Part shown: one piece after another, positions 12,701-25,450 of the stretch
Numbering within the stretch: position 1 is the stretch's first letter
How the letters are laid out: each line of letters starts with the position of its first letter
Source: Gymnorhina tibicen
Lineage: Eukaryota > Chordata > Aves > Passeriformes > Artamidae
Length of the DNA: 64,000 bases
Direction of reading: 5' to 3'
Assembly (NCBI GenBank): GCA_013399875.1
Contig: VXAZ01005475.1
Location: 1,754,912-1,818,911, forward strand
The notes under the pieces: generated by a model
The model's database searches: none
Seen by the model: the letters and a program-made list of their open reading frames with translations, nothing else
Told to the model about the DNA's origin: nothing
Program-made: the position numbers and the translations under genes

Positions 12701-13219
12701 TTTTCCAGTACTATCCTTAGTCCAGATTTGTTGTAAATAGTACTACCATGTTGAGTCTATAAAAGCAATCTTTATTCTTTGTAGTAGCTTTTTTTTTAAT
12801 TGCCCTGTATATTGAAATAAAACTTTCAGCAGTGGAATAATGATATTCCACAGAAAAAGGAAGTATTGGTAAAAATGGATCCTTGATTAATTTCATGTCA
12901 AAAATTTTTAATAACTTTTAAAATGGGTAATTACTAAAATTGAACGTATGAATCATTGTAAAATAAAAAGAGCCTGTATTCCTTTAAAAGTTGTAGATAC
13001 TGCTTTTATTTAGCAATGAATGTATTGGCAAAACTTCTAATGCCCATTGTTAGGATCAGGAGTAAATCTGGTTGTTGCACGTGTGATGAGCACTGGTATT
13101 TGGAATGACATGGAGAGCCGCTTGGAGACAGCACCCTGGGTGCTCCCTATGCCACATCCCTACACTGTGTGAGGGGAAATATTAGGAGAGTACCAAAGCA
13201 GCTCTGGAGTCGTGGCTGG
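6781..13219. other. long AT-rich non-coding stretch
   Basis: No gene or repeat family can be assigned in these 6.4 kb. Visible simple features are T runs at 8117-8126 and 8610-8621, an 8-bp-arm hairpin at 8347-8366 (TTTGGACC-GAAT-GGTCCAAA, expected by chance in a window this size), a G-richer segment at about 10850-11040, and the G tract at 12227-12241. All open frames are 71 codons or fewer except overlapping trivial ones, and none shows a domain. Confidence 0.5.
12227..12241. repeat. poly-G tract (G7-T-G7)
   Basis: Two runs of seven G separated by one T. With two long G runs it could contribute to a G-quadruplex, and it is a likely sequencing-error site. No gene context is evident. Confidence 0.9.
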
Positions 13220-13290
13220 TTTTGTATTTGTATTTTTGTATATTTGTATATTTTTGTATTTGTATTTCTGTATTTGTATGTACCCCTCCC
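13220..13290. repeat. degenerate (TTTGTA)n tandem repeat
   Basis: About 70 bases of TTTGTATTTGTA-like units with period drifting between 6 and 8 (TTTGTATTTGTATTTTTGTA and so on), ending at GTATGTACCCC. It explains the odd repetitive peptides in both directions here (CICIFVYLYIFVFVFLYLY on +, YKYRNTNTKIYKYTK on minus), which are translation of the repeat and not protein-coding sequence. Confidence 0.9.
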
Positions 13291-16200
13291 TAGTGAAACC
13301 ATCAGACCAGAAGCCATCTTTACATTCAGGTTTTTTTCATCCTGGCAAAAGCCCTGGATGAGAATAGTTTTAAATATATGTGGGAATATGCTTAAAACAA
13401 CAACAGGGCAGTTGTCAGGTTTTAACACTGGGTAAACTATATTTTACTTAAATCTTATGACTATCAATGCAGACACCTGAGTTCATGTGGAATTATGGCT
13501 GGGAATTTAAAGGCAAGAAGAAAAACATTCAAGAAAATTCAAAGTGATGGTTACCCAAGCAACTATGATTCTTCCCCACTTGTACTCTAGTAGTGCTGTA
13601 TGCCTCTCAGTGCCACCAAGTGCTGATGTGTTAATACATGCGTGCAGCGTAGCTGAGTTACTGAGGGAACCAAAGTTGTGGGGGATTTTAGATTAAAAAT
13701 GTGTGCAGGTCTCCTAGCTCAGCAGTCAGACAAAAGCACAGGGTAGGAGAAGTGCAGCCTTTCACACTGGCAGAATATGATTATTTTCTTGCTCCCGGTA
13801 AAGAAAATAAGTTAAAAGATTAGATTAAAACCCACAAATTAAAAATTGTGGTTTTAGAAAATGGGAAGTGCTTTAAAGAAAAGGATCTAGCTGGAAGAAT
13901 AGCACACCCTTCCCACGAGCACCAGGCTGCCAAAGCATGGCATTGGGAAGCAGAAAAGATGTTGCCTGAACTCTCCTGGTAGGCAGAACCATTCCTGACC
14001 AGTTTCTCCTCCTGTGTGGTGCAGTGAGAGCTCCCCCTCCTGTTTTCTGCCTTACCTGAGCTTTCGGATAGTACCAACCTTCATTAGCATTTCAAGAGTA
14101 TTTTCGAAATCCCTGAGGAGCTATGAAGCCTGTGGCCAACAGTCTGCATAGGTGAGAAAGGCCTTCTAGCTAAGACAGAGAGTGACCCCATGTCACACCG
14201 TGCATTTGGCTGCTTGGATCACCAAAGCAGGTGAGCTTGAGCTGAGTAAATATGAGACTGGCAGTGACATTCGATGAAACAGTTAACAGTTAGTTTTTGC
14301 ACAAAAATACGGTCTCTGTGTCCAAGAGGGAAGTTCTTCATGTTTTATAACCAGGGAGCCTCTGCTTTCTCAGACTTCTTCCATTTTTGAGCTTTCCCTA
14401 GTCAACAATCAACCCTGTACAGTAAATGACTGTTTTCTTGCTAAGCCCTGCCAACAATACCGAATAAATAGCTCTAGGGAAGGACATGATATGATGATGG
14501 GAAGAAAATCAGGAAGTTTGCAAGACAAGTTAATTTGTCTGCTTCCTTGTATCTCAAACCTTTCAGTGGCAGCTGTATTCAAGCAGTTGCATTCCTTTTG
14601 TATTAGTCAGAAAGTATGATTGAGTTTTATTCTAGCTTCATGGTTTTTGTGCCAGGTAAAATACCTGATAAAATGACAGCATTACTGATAGGGTGATACC
14701 TTATCTATTGTAATGCAGCTGCACAAGTTGAACTGTCAGAATTGTTTGAGCTTAGATAAGATCAGTTATGTGTCATGTAGTCATTGTGGTTTGAGTCCAG
14801 ACATTGAAGGTGGATTTTCCATCCTGTCAATTCAAAGTTTGGGAGCAGTCATAAGAAAATAGGCAACTTAAGCTTGCAGGCTGAGCCAGCATTCTTCACA
14901 CCTTTATAACTCAATTTTTTGGTAGGCTAAGAAGTCAGATAATTTTCATTTAGTGTGCAGCATATCCTTCATGAAGATGATAGCTTTTATCAAATGTTGA
15001 AGTTATTGTTTCATGCTAATAAACCGGAATTTAGATACTCTACTTTGTAGACTTTACCTGTAGAAATATAATTCTGTAGAGAAGTACCAGTTAAACACCC
15101 AGCCATGTGGCCAGTTTCAACCTTGCCTTTTTATCTGGAACTGGAGCTCCTGAAGAGAAATTGGAAAAAGCTATATCGAAGTCATGGATGCTGCACAAGA
15201 TCTATAATGTCCTTTAACTTATTGCTGGAAATAGATACCTGATAAACAATGTTGGCCTTTTTGACTATGATAAGTAGATTACAATAGTTTGAAAAAGGTT
15301 ACAAACCTTGTAGATGTGCTGGTAAGGTAGGAAGTGATTCATTGTCGGTACATAAGTGAATTTGCTAAAGGGTGCTTAATTCAAGTGACATAATCACCTT
15401 AATGCTTCTTAAGTCAGCCTGGGATACCTTCTTCAGAGCTGCTCTTCATGCAAAGTGGATCACCTATTGCCATCCACATTTAAAAATATTTAAATAACAG
15501 CTGTTTGCTGCCTTGTAACAGGCTTCCCTCCTCTTGATTTATTTTTGGGCACAGCCTTGTTCTGTTTCTTCTTGAACAGCACAATAAAATTAATTCCATA
15601 AATAACTTGGCACTTTTGTATAGCATATCTAGAAGACAGATTTTTTTGTTTCCAGTGAATAAATTCTTGTGTAGGTTTCCATTGTTGTTCTTTTTGGTGA
15701 TTTTTGAATGAAGCTACAATCTGATATTAATTTAAATGTCAAATTAAGAATGCATCTATGAGAGTCAAGTATCCTACCCTAGCTAATTATTCACTAGGGG
15801 GTCTGTATTCTATGTTAATGAGGTATAACACACAAAAACCAAAATAGCTGAATATCAAAGCTGCTATAAGCGAGTATGCAAGTGACTTAAAACCAAAAAA
15901 GCCCTGTACAGCACTTTCTCAACATGTGTAGATAAAAAAGTAGGTATTTAGATGGCTTAAAGCAAAATGAAATATGAATTCACATCCCTAAATGGCAGTG
16001 CAGTGAGGAAAGACTTCAGCTATCCACAAATCAGTGGATAGCACATACCTGTGACAGTGCAGACATAAAACTGATAGAGCTATGCAAATGTGGAGGTGGT
16101 ATTATCAGTTTCCAAAGAGGATAGGTCACTCTTCTGAATGGGTACGAAATTTAGACAATCTTGATGTACTTTAGGGAAACCTGCAACAAAACTGCTACTA

Positions 16201-17754
16201 AAATCCTAATTTTAATTTTCATATTTGGGTTAGCAGGTTTTTTTGGATAACCACCATAGAAAGGACTGTGCATCTTTCATCTACCTAAACTGGAATTCTG
16301 AAAGCTGCTTTATGTTTAGCTGGTTGACCTTACTCAGGTCCTTCACGTGTGTTGCCACCTTGCAGTCACACTGATCTGATGTGTTAGGTAATAGCAGCAG
16401 TTTCCCACTGGCCTTCAGCAAAGTCTGCCTAAAGCAGTAGCTTGGGAGCCATTCTGGCAACCTGCATGTTTCAGTAAGATCCCTGTTTTTTGTCATTTGA
16501 GAGCTTTAAATTTTTCTTGATTTAGTTAAGGGGGACAATATCTAACCTGTTTCTGATGGCATTGACAAAGAGGACAGTACTTTTTGTAATGGTGAAAAAG
16601 AGCAGGCAGTTATTGAGGTATTTTTATGAAATCGTTGGAAAGGATATAAGTGTTTATGTTCCCCTGGTGTTTTATTTGGTCTGTAGACCATTATAGGACT
16701 GTTTAGTGAGCACTGAGCAATTTTCTGTTTGTTGCAATGGTATTGATAAGATTGTGAATCTGTCTGTTGCACAGGATTCTACACCACAGACAAGGCCCCT
16801 CCAGAATGCCTGACATCTTCTATAAATCTAAAGAAATAATAAAAATAGAAAATGTGTGTTGTGCCCGGAATATACAGAGAGTAACAGTTCACCTGGGAAA
16901 TAGTTTCTGACAGATTCACTGGTTGGTAAATGGCTGATGGGATTAGAGAATAGTCAGGGACCAGTGGTGTAGAAAAGGAGGAGTTTCCTTCTTTGAACTT
17001 CAAAATGTTTGTCCTTTAGGGCCATTTAATCATAAACCAGAAGTGTTTGTTTTGTAAAAAAATTGTTATCAATAGAGAATGTTTATTTTTCTTTTATTTT
17101 GAAAATTCTTTTTGCTATTATATCAGTAGGTCTTTACTATAAAGTGTTTTAACTTTGGTGTATGTGTATATCTATATATAAATATACACACACATATACA
17201 AGTTTACATTATATTATACACTGTAATGTGATGAGGCAGTGGAACTTTACTAGAGATTCTGGTATTGTTCATGCTTAAGTAAAACAAAGTAAAAGACAGC
17301 CTAGAAAATAGAGACTTTGCTTGGTGGAAACTTAGAGCTGTCTGTGAAGGATAAAGGATATCCCTGGACAGCCAAAATGTCACCAGAATCCTATCCCTGC
17401 TAACATGTCTTTGAAACTTTCCCAGCATTGTCTGACATCATAGATAAGTAGCTATAGCAAGACTGACATCTGGATCAATAGACATATCAAGAATGCTGCA
17501 GGAATATAGTTGCTTTGCAAAGTTTTATTCTAAGCAGTAATCAGTAGTGTGAGTGCTAGTAATTTGTCAAATTGTGTTGTACCTGAAAATTTGAAGCGTA
17601 TAATAACCCTTTGTAGAATCACTTTTGAGGTGCCCCGGTTTGGCTTTGACACTTCATACACCTGAATGAATGTTCTTGCAGTTCTAAACTTTGAATCCTA
17701 ATCTCTCTCCATGGTCAGCATGGGCTAGTTGTGAATTTTTGTGACAGTTTCTGC
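13291..17754. other. AT-rich non-coding stretch
   Basis: No gene is supported. A slightly GC-richer segment at 13880-14070 gives an 85-codon minus-strand frame (13820-14077) with no recognisable family. A 9-bp-arm hairpin (GCTATCCAC-AAATCA-GTGGATAGC) sits at 16019-16042. An imperfect TA/CA alternating stretch lies at about 17159-17200. Nothing else stands out. Confidence 0.5.
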
Positions 17755-18058
17755 TTATCTCACCATATCTTTTTTTCTCGCCTTGTCCTTCTGTCTTTCA
17801 GTGCTTGGTATTCTCACATTATTTTTTTTTCTCCCTCTCCATTTCTTCTCCATTGTTTCTGTATTGCATTGCCCTTTCACAGTCTCCAGTGCTTTTTAAT
17901 CTTTCTTTTCCCTTCAACTCCTTCTTAATTGCTTCTTCCTTTTTCTCATACCTCATAAAATGTTCATCCTCATCCTTCCTGCCTTCTCTCTCCTTGTCAA
18001 GATGTTCACCTCTTCTCTCTAGATCCAATATCCCCTATCCTCTCTCTGTGAACTTTTA
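17755..18058. repeat. 300-bp pyrimidine-rich tract
   Basis: The + strand here is dominated by T and C over about 300 bases, with many short runs such as CTCCCTCTCCATTTCTTCTCC but no fixed period. It keeps frames open on both strands (17805-18059 plus, 84 codons; 17819-18028 minus, 69 codons rich in E and K), which is a compositional effect. Such tracts can adopt non-B DNA and, in a transcript, would look like a string of polypyrimidine tracts. Confidence 0.8.
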
Positions 18059-19399
18059 AATTTTTCATTTCTTCCCTACGGTTACAATGTTCAAATATGC
18101 TTCCATGTGCATGTAAGAGATGAAAAAAAAAATCCAATTCTCTCAGTGCTAATTATGAACCTTCAGGCACCAGTTCTTTCCATCATTCCAGTAGAAGGTG
18201 CTTTGTGTGTACACATAAAGTTACCCTGAGCAACAAGATTGGCTCATAATATTCCTCTGCATATTCTGATTCAAGCAGTATATCAGATATGTATTGAGGA
18301 TTGGAGGGTTGAGGAGGGATAATATTAGGCTCTTTTTTCCACCTCCCATTTTGAAATAACATCTAACCTTTCTGGCCTTCTTTGGTAATATGTTCTGGAA
18401 TAAATCAGAACAAAGGAAAAACATTTAGAAGGGGGAGTGCGGTTGGATAGATATTACACAAAAGAATGAAAAAAAATTTCTGCTCTTTTCTGCTGTGACA
18501 GTACTGGATCCATGATTAGTTTCGGGTATTTTTTTCTAGCCATGTGAACTACTGTAAATGAGCCGGGCTTTCAGATATTCCACATGCATGCAATACATTC
18601 TGCACAATTTTGACTTTGGGTTGCACTTAGCTAAGTACATGCCTTCTCAATGATTGAACTTTTGACCTTGAAATTCAGTGAATGTTGAAGGAGACATAAT
18701 TTAAATTTTTTTTCCCTTTTTTTATGATTATATTTTAGTCTATTTGTGTGGCTAAACCTATGCTCATTTAACATTACCTGTTGAAATGATCTGAGAATCA
18801 TATGAGACTCAAGGTTAAGCTGTTGAACCAGAATCTCTGATATTTATTCTGAACTTTTAGAAACTAATACTTTTGCAATTAGTTTCCCCCAAATGGTAAG
18901 CAGATCAGAAGTGAAAATATCTTTGAGTGCTTTAGACATACTGACAGAAACTTACAGTAGATACTGATACACTGATTCAAATGTAACTCTAGAGTCAGAG
19001 ATCTCACAAAATTGAAAGCTGTTTGAAGCTGGCAGGACACATTGGTTTGTCTTATCGTTGCAGTGATTTTTATTCTGTGAACATTTGCTGTTGGATTTTG
19101 CCCCTAAAACAATTCATACTGTGAATTTTGATGAGCTCTTCTTCAATAGTTGCATGTGACATCTGGTAATTAGCATGTATTGACAAACCTGTCCTTATAG
19201 GCTACAAGATGATGTAGGGGCTTTCACTTCCATAGCTGTAGTTTGTCTGTCTATGAGATTTGCTAAAACCCATTATAGATCCTGGGATTAAAATAAAAAT
19301 TTAGGGTTGGCAGCACTGGGTAAGGTGTGGTGAGTCTGACTTTCAAGAATTATGAACATTCATTTGTTTTCTAAAAGCGCAGTTTTTCCTGTTCCATGG
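18059..19399. other. AT-rich non-coding sequence
   Basis: I see no gene or repeat beyond an A run at 18123-18132. The one longer frame (18221-18424, minus, 67 codons) has no domain. Confidence 0.55.
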
Positions 19400-19880
19400 T
19401 GGTGATGAATTACAGGAGCCAGAGGTCATACAGGACAGTGTCTTATGTGCCTCAGCCTGCCTTTCAAGGTGACAGAAAACAGTGCGTGCTCTGTAAGCAT
19501 TGTATTGCCTGATGTTGATCGTGCTCGTTTCCCAGTGCCTCTAAAGGAAGGTGAGGGTCCTCGGCCTCTCTGGAGTGGTAGATTTCCTCCTATTACCCCA
19601 GATGTGACAAACTGTAGCTCTTCAGCCTTGCTGTGGAGCAAGGATCGTGAATGGGTATGTAGGATGGGAGCCATCAGGATTGCTGTCCTGGGTCCTCAAC
19701 AGTCCCATTCGGGTCCTGTTACAGAGCTCTTGTGCACAGGCTTCAGCTGAGGCAGGTCCCAGAATACGCCAGTCCAGGGAGGTGATGCAGCCCATAAGCA
19801 GATCTGTCACAGCCTCTGCTATGATTAGTTGATGCTGTGAAGCATGAAATAGCATTTGCTTTCTGTGCTACAGCTATCAG
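19400..19880. other. GC-richer patch with four overlapping frames, unidentified
   Basis: This patch carries four mutually overlapping frames: 19445-19750 (+, 101 codons), 19647-19832 (+, 61), 19426-19674 (minus, 82) and 19622-19855 (minus, 77). It also keeps more CpG dinucleotides than its surroundings. The + strand 101-codon frame reads like ordinary protein in composition (for example VLPDVDRARFPVPLKEGEGP), but I do not recognise it and the opposite strand is equally open. It may be a decayed repeat or retroposed fragment, an exon fragment, or chance. Splice-like GT and AG sites exist at the edges but are too common to be informative. Confidence 0.3.
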
Positions 19881-22339
19881 ATGGTGTGCCCTTCTCAATG
19901 CTCCAGAGGTATGATAAACAACTGTATTTCATGAACTGGCATTTCCAGAGAGGTCTCGCTTGTTGAACTGAAGCCCATTAACACAAAGTTTAACCAGCAA
20001 TGACATATAAAACTCTAAAGCTAATTAATTCTAATAGTGAAAACCCATCTTATGAATGATTTGATGTCTGGAGCATTAATATATCCCATGCTTTAGTTTC
20101 ATTTTCTGCAGCTCTGCTTACCCTAGAGGATATCAAATTTTGACCTTTATTTAAAATGGGATTACTTACAGGTGATCATTAGTTGAAGAGAGGTTATAAA
20201 AGGGATATAAGTAAAAAAAAAAAATCTCTTCAGTACGATGGGAAGAACTGAAGGTCTGTGATAGTTGAAAGATGTACCCATAAGTAAATAAGGAGAAAAA
20301 GGAAAGAAATCTTTTTTCAGTTGGCTGATTTTAACAGAAACATATTTTGGAGAAATAGGAGGTTTTGTCCTGGCCAAGAAATTATTGCATAGCTTTCTTT
20401 TCAAAACACAAACTCTTGAACAAAATCCTTAGCACTGAGCAAACTTTCAAACACCATTTTTGGGACTCCATCACTATTGTTTGAATGACACTCAGCACTT
20501 GTTTTATTTTGAAAATTTTCTTTTGAATTAAAAGCTACTCCCTTTTTTCTGCTTCAGAATGAGTCCATTAAGGAGATTTCAGCAGCAATCAACTTCACCT
20601 TTTTCTGACGATGTACTTATCAGCTGTCAAATACAGATAACATATTACAACTTGAGCCTCTCTTATATGCATTGTTCATGCTTGGTTTTGGAGAAGGACT
20701 ACTTTTGTTTTAGTACAGAAATCCAGTAACAATAAAAATCTGATGATCTAGTCACATAGAATAATTTATTTACATAGACTGCCCCCCTTGCAGTTGCTTT
20801 GTCTGCTAATTTTCTGTCAGCTTTATTCATGTTTCTCCTAGAGTGAGTCAATTATATAAAAGTTAGTGTATACTCACCAAATTATTTCTGTTTTAATATT
20901 AAAGTAATATATGGTACAGTAACTTTTGAGCTACTTAAATTCCTGTAGCTTGAATCATTCAAATTTTTTCTCTTTATATGGTATAGGACTTGCTGAGATG
21001 ATTACATTAATAATGCATAACTATAAAAATTAAAGTGCATCACAGAGAACATGCTAATAGGTTTAATTGATTTAAGCTTGTAAATGGGTGCCAGCAATCA
21101 GAAGCCAGGTGCAAGTCTGACTTCAAATGAACTGAAAGTGATAATAGTGCCAAAATCACTGGCAAGATTAATAGTTGTGGTGTTGAAGAAAAAAATAGTT
21201 AAATATCATAGAGTTACTTAAAATTAGGCTTGAAGAAAAATGTGAACTTCCTAACTTGTGTACGTGCTCCTGTTAAAATTTGGTCTTGGAGACAATCTTT
21301 TAAAATCAATTAATTATGAATCCTCAAATGTAAAATTTACTGCTGCACAGTAGATTTCTTTAAGAGTTTGCTCCTGTCTGGATTGTGCCATGTTCAATAT
21401 TGTGTATGAAGGGTGGAAACCTGAGGTCTGGAAATGAGTATGCTGTTAACTGTTTTCTGACCACTGCAGATACTATGATTTGAATACTGGTTTTTGTTGT
21501 TTTGGTTTTTTTCATGCAGACCTCTTCTACAGCTTTTGTATCGTATCAGTAACATTGAGAAACTTACTCTGTCTATGGTAACCCTTGTTTTGGAGGTTTT
21601 TTCATGGATTTTTTTCCTTTTATTTTTTCCTGTCTATGCTCTAGCATAGTCCTTCAGAAAGCTTATCTAGAATCTCTGCAGGATGCAGCAGAATACCAAT
21701 ATCTTAAGTGTACAGACTTGAAGATAAACATGGAGGCTTGTGGAAAATCATGGAAGAAACTGGTATCAGATCTGGAAATTGAATCCACATTTTAGCACAT
21801 AACTGTATACATCAATTGGCTACTATCCATGTCCTTATTTCCTGCAAATTTAAATTTTAGACAGGAAGCTTTGGAGATCCCGGGCAAGATTACAGACTAA
21901 TGAGATTCTTGTGGCTTTTTGTAGAAAACTTTGTAATACACCACTCTTCCTTTTACAAGGAATAAATCAGTATGAAAGTCCACCCTGTGAATTTGCCAGG
22001 TACCGGACCCAGATGTGCCTTGCTATGCAGAGATAAAGCGAGAAACTCTTTGAAGAAAAAGAGGGGGGAAAAAAGTGAAAATAGAGAAGAGAATCCAGAA
22101 AAAGCAAATATCGGAGTGGGCTTGTTAAATATATCTTGAAATATGGTGGTTTGTTAATTACTTAAATGATTGGCCTGGATGCCTGCTTCACTCAGGCTTT
22201 GTGAGCTGCCTGAGAGGCTGGATGCATGGTGGGGGGCGGGGCAGGATTGCAGAGTGATAGGAATGAGGATGGGCTTTTAAAAACTGGCAATGAATGTCAG
22301 AACAACATACTAACTCTAAAGTCCTGTAGTCATAGTTAG
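19881..22339. other. AT-rich non-coding sequence
   Basis: No gene or repeat is assignable. An A run lies at 20213-20224. A stretch at about 20985-21180 is rich in TAAT and ATTA cores and looks like potential conserved non-coding DNA, though by eye only. The 63-codon frame 21604-21795 (+) follows a T-rich tract and CTAG but shows no family similarity. Confidence 0.5.
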
Positions 22340-22810
22340 ATCATTCACTGCAGCAGGAATAAGCGTCTATTAAAAGTGTTGTGGGTTATATTGCTATTTA
22401 ATTCCTTTGTTGGCTCTCTTGCTTGTGGTGGGGCTGCAGGGAAGAAGGCAGCTGCCCATTTGTCTTGTCCTGCCTGCTGTGTGCCAGCTTCGATGAAGGC
22501 TCTGGAAGGAGGATGACGACTTGTTCCCGGGGGGAGAAATAAATGTGCAGGAGGATGGTAATTCCTGGGAACAGCAAGGACGAAACACATGGGAAGCAGC
22601 TGGGGTGACTTTCTGTGTGGTGCCTTTGGGTCTCAAGAGAGCCTGATGGGGGGAGATCAAGGGAGGCAGGAAACCTCAGAGAAAAGTGTAAGCATGAATA
22701 CAAGGGTCCTTTTGGAAAAGGCAGGCTGAGCAGAGGAGGAGAGGGATTTGAAAGTCTCTCTTACTGTTACTCTGTTTTACACACCACAGAGGAGTTCCCT
22801 CTATTTTAAA
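22340..22810. other. GC-richer patch, overlapping minus-strand frames, unidentified
   Basis: Three staggered minus-strand frames (22345-22590, 22394-22660, 22398-22703; 81, 88 and 101 codons) and one + frame (22615-22809) cover the same DNA. The peptides are rich in P, S, H and Q with no domain, and no frame is preferred. This is typical of G/C-rich non-coding or decayed repeat sequence. I assign no function. Confidence 0.35.
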
Positions 22811-24629
22811 AGGCCCTACCTTTTATTCTAATGAAACCCAGCATGGGAGTCTCAAAGCCCTTTTTGTCTCCCTTGGGATGCTGAGTGTAAGAAAAGGTGT
22901 AGTCTAGGTTGTCTGAAAGGGCATGACTCAGTCAGGGACCCATTGGGCAAAGATTCCTTATTTTTGAGACCTGAGTCTCAAAGTTCAAATTACTTCAAAA
23001 CATTGCAAATGGTGGTGACATAATTATCTATAGGTACCATACATTATTAGTGAACAGTTGATTCAAATGATATTTACTGCTGACTCAGTTGTTTATCTAG
23101 AAACATACTTAAAATTCAGATCAGGAAGCAACATTTTCTTAAACTTGCCCTAGAATGGATTTTTGATTTTCTTCTTTCATAACTGAGGCTTGGCTAAACA
23201 GGAAAAAAATAAAAGGTGCTTGGTAGTACATATTAGAAGCTGTCTGTGTAGTGGGAGATAAGCTGATGTTTGAAAAATACAACAGTTAATTACACTTCAG
23301 GAGGTAGTGGTGGGAGACTATAAAGGGTTGATATGTTTACCTGCAGACTCCTGTTTTCTTGTCTACAATACACAAGGGAAAGAAAACTGAAAAAAATATT
23401 CCACAAGCATCTTTTTCTTGAAATGTTTTTTCCTCAGAAGTGTGTCAGATTAATTTCTAATACAGTAGTGGCAGTCACATTATAAATGCTTTACATGTCG
23501 CACTTGTCCTTTCTGCCTGCTGGTGTTCAAATAAGAATTAGTAACTCAGTCTTTTTTTTTTTTTTACCACAAAATTTTCATTCAAAGGAAGTTTAAAAAC
23601 ATGAACACTAGTCATGAATTCATTATTATCAGATTATTCTCTTGTGCATCCTGTTTATGGCACTGACAGAATAGAATAACATTACTGGCCTTTTTAAGCA
23701 GCACCCTATTATTATTATTGCCTGTTGTATTTAATTCTAATGTTCATTACAGGTTTTATGAGGTGTGGATTAAAGGTAAAAATCTCTGGAGTTGAACTGC
23801 CAATAGCCATGCTGTGGGTTTCAATTATAGAATAATTCCTCCATTTATTCTGCTTAATTTTAGGAAGCAGAGGTCACAGGAATAAATTTTCTTTGTATGA
23901 ATAAACACTGGGGAAATTATTGAGGACCCAACTATTATCATATGAGATGACAGTCAGTTCTATCAATCTAGATATTTGCAGGTCACACTGATGGCAAATC
24001 TGTGCAGTTTTATTAGCAGTGGTGCTAATAGTCAGCAATTTTAAGGGAGCCTTTGAAAATGCCCTCCCTGAGGGTGATTGCTCCAGTAAAGCCACTGCAG
24101 GATCCATAGGCCTTATCACAAACACAGATCATTGCTAAACATTTTGGTGAATTTCATCCTTCTTTTTTTAATAGTATGGGAAGGAATAGAATGGTGAATG
24201 CTACGGATGTGTGGAAGGTCCTACAGCTTCTGCCTAAGACTGCATCAGTAGTGTCCTGTCAGCGCTCTGTCCAATTTTACTCACCCTTGATTTAGAAATT
24301 AAGATATTTTCCTACCAGAAAAGATGGGGTGGGTTGGTTGATGCTTTGAAATTTTTGACAGCCTTCAAGGAATATCTGCAGCAGAGGAATAGTGCATAAT
24401 ATTGTTACACTTCAATATTTTAATCAAAGGTCATGGGGAATTGCTTCTTTGGGTGTCTAGAAATCCTCCTGTGCTTCTGCTTCACTTGAATGTTAAGCAG
24501 TCCTGTAGCCATTATACTTGCTACCTGTGATTTCCACAGCCATTAATCACGTAAATGTAACATGTAGAGTGCAGTGATGTCAGAAGACTCTTCAGGTGCC
24601 TTCTTCAGATACTCTTCAGTTCCTTGGAA
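22811..24629. other. AT-rich non-coding sequence
   Basis: I see no gene. A T run of 14 lies at 23552-23565, and a short ATT trinucleotide run sits near 23709-23719. The 83-codon minus-strand frame 23874-24125 has no recognisable domain. Confidence 0.55.
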
Positions 24630-24842
24630 CTGGAGGGTGCCACATGGCACCAGTGTGTCTGAGCTTGGAGAAGGGGGTGGCCAGGGGAGGTTGGGGTGCC
24701 CTTGGAGGCCTTTGGAACACAGCGCGGCAGGACCTGAGCAGTGTGGCCTGACTTTGAAGTTAGCTGTGCTTTGTGCGGGGGTTCAGACCAGACGGCCTCC
24801 AGAGCTCCTTTCCAGTCTAAGTACTTTTCTAGTCCTATGACT
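24630..24842 (+). mobile_element. decayed CR1 3' end, sense
   Basis: The right half matches the CR1 3' end in order: GGGGGTTCAGACCAGACGGC (about 24776-24795, compare GGGGGTTGGACTAGATGACC), CCTCCAGAGCTCCTTTCCAG (about 24796-24815, compare CCTCCAGAGGTCCCTTCCAG), then TTCTAGTCCTATGAC, a degenerate form of the ATTCTATGAT tail. The upstream limit is uncertain; the GC-rich DNA back to about 24630 may belong to the same copy. No coding part survives, so the 88-codon + frame here (24574-24840) is not a gene. Confidence 0.6.
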
Positions 24843-25236
24843 AGGCCTAGAGCATGCTTTCCCCCTCTTCTCCCTGCCCTCTGTTCCGCCTTCCTATGTA
24901 TTTCTTATCCTATTTCCTTGGCTGAGAAAAGTATCCAGATCAGAAGCACTAGACTGGAACTAAAAGTGTAGCTCTCTGTTGTCTCAATTAGCTTTGCTGT
25001 GAATGCTGTCTCAGCATTGTGGGCACACATACAGAGAGGTTTGTAGTGGCTAATGGAATACAGCTGAGTGAAAACACATGATGTTATATAAAGACTGATA
25101 CTTGGGAACACGGACAAAGATAAATGATAAAAGGCATCCAGTTTTTCAGAAGAAAAGCTATAATGGAGATCTGTCAAGAGGAGGCCTTAGGGTAGGAAAT
25201 GAACACAGTTTTATTCCTGTGTATAAATAGAATTCA

Positions 25237-25450
25237 GAGCTCCCAGACACAGTGAAGTAAAAAAGCCAAGATTTGTCACTTGGATGTAAAGGATATGTGG
25301 GAGATTTATGTCCCCACACTAAAAAATTTCATATCTATATATATATATNGAGCTCCCAGACACAGTGAAGTAAAAAAGCCAAGATTTGTCACTTGGATGT
25401 AAAGGATATGTGGGAGATTTATGTCCCCACACTAAAAAATTTCATATCTA
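25237..25450. repeat. perfect 101-bp direct duplication around (TA)n and an N
   Basis: Bases 25237-25337 (starting GAGCTCCCAGACACAGTGAA, ending TTTCATATCTA) are repeated base for base at 25350-25450. Between the copies are only TATATATATAT and a single N at 25349. Two identical copies joined by a microsatellite and an ambiguity mark are what results when two contig ends that really overlap are placed side by side. I regard it as a probable false duplication. A very recent real tandem duplication is the alternative. Confidence 0.95.

Noticed and set aside
13147..13435. Repetitive Y/K/T/N-rich and F/Y/V-rich peptides on both strands
   Set aside because: They are the translation of the (TTTGTA)n simple repeat.
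23295..23318. GGAGGTAGTGG resembling a let-7 seed region
   Set aside because: The mature let-7 sequence does not continue and no complementary arm is present nearby.
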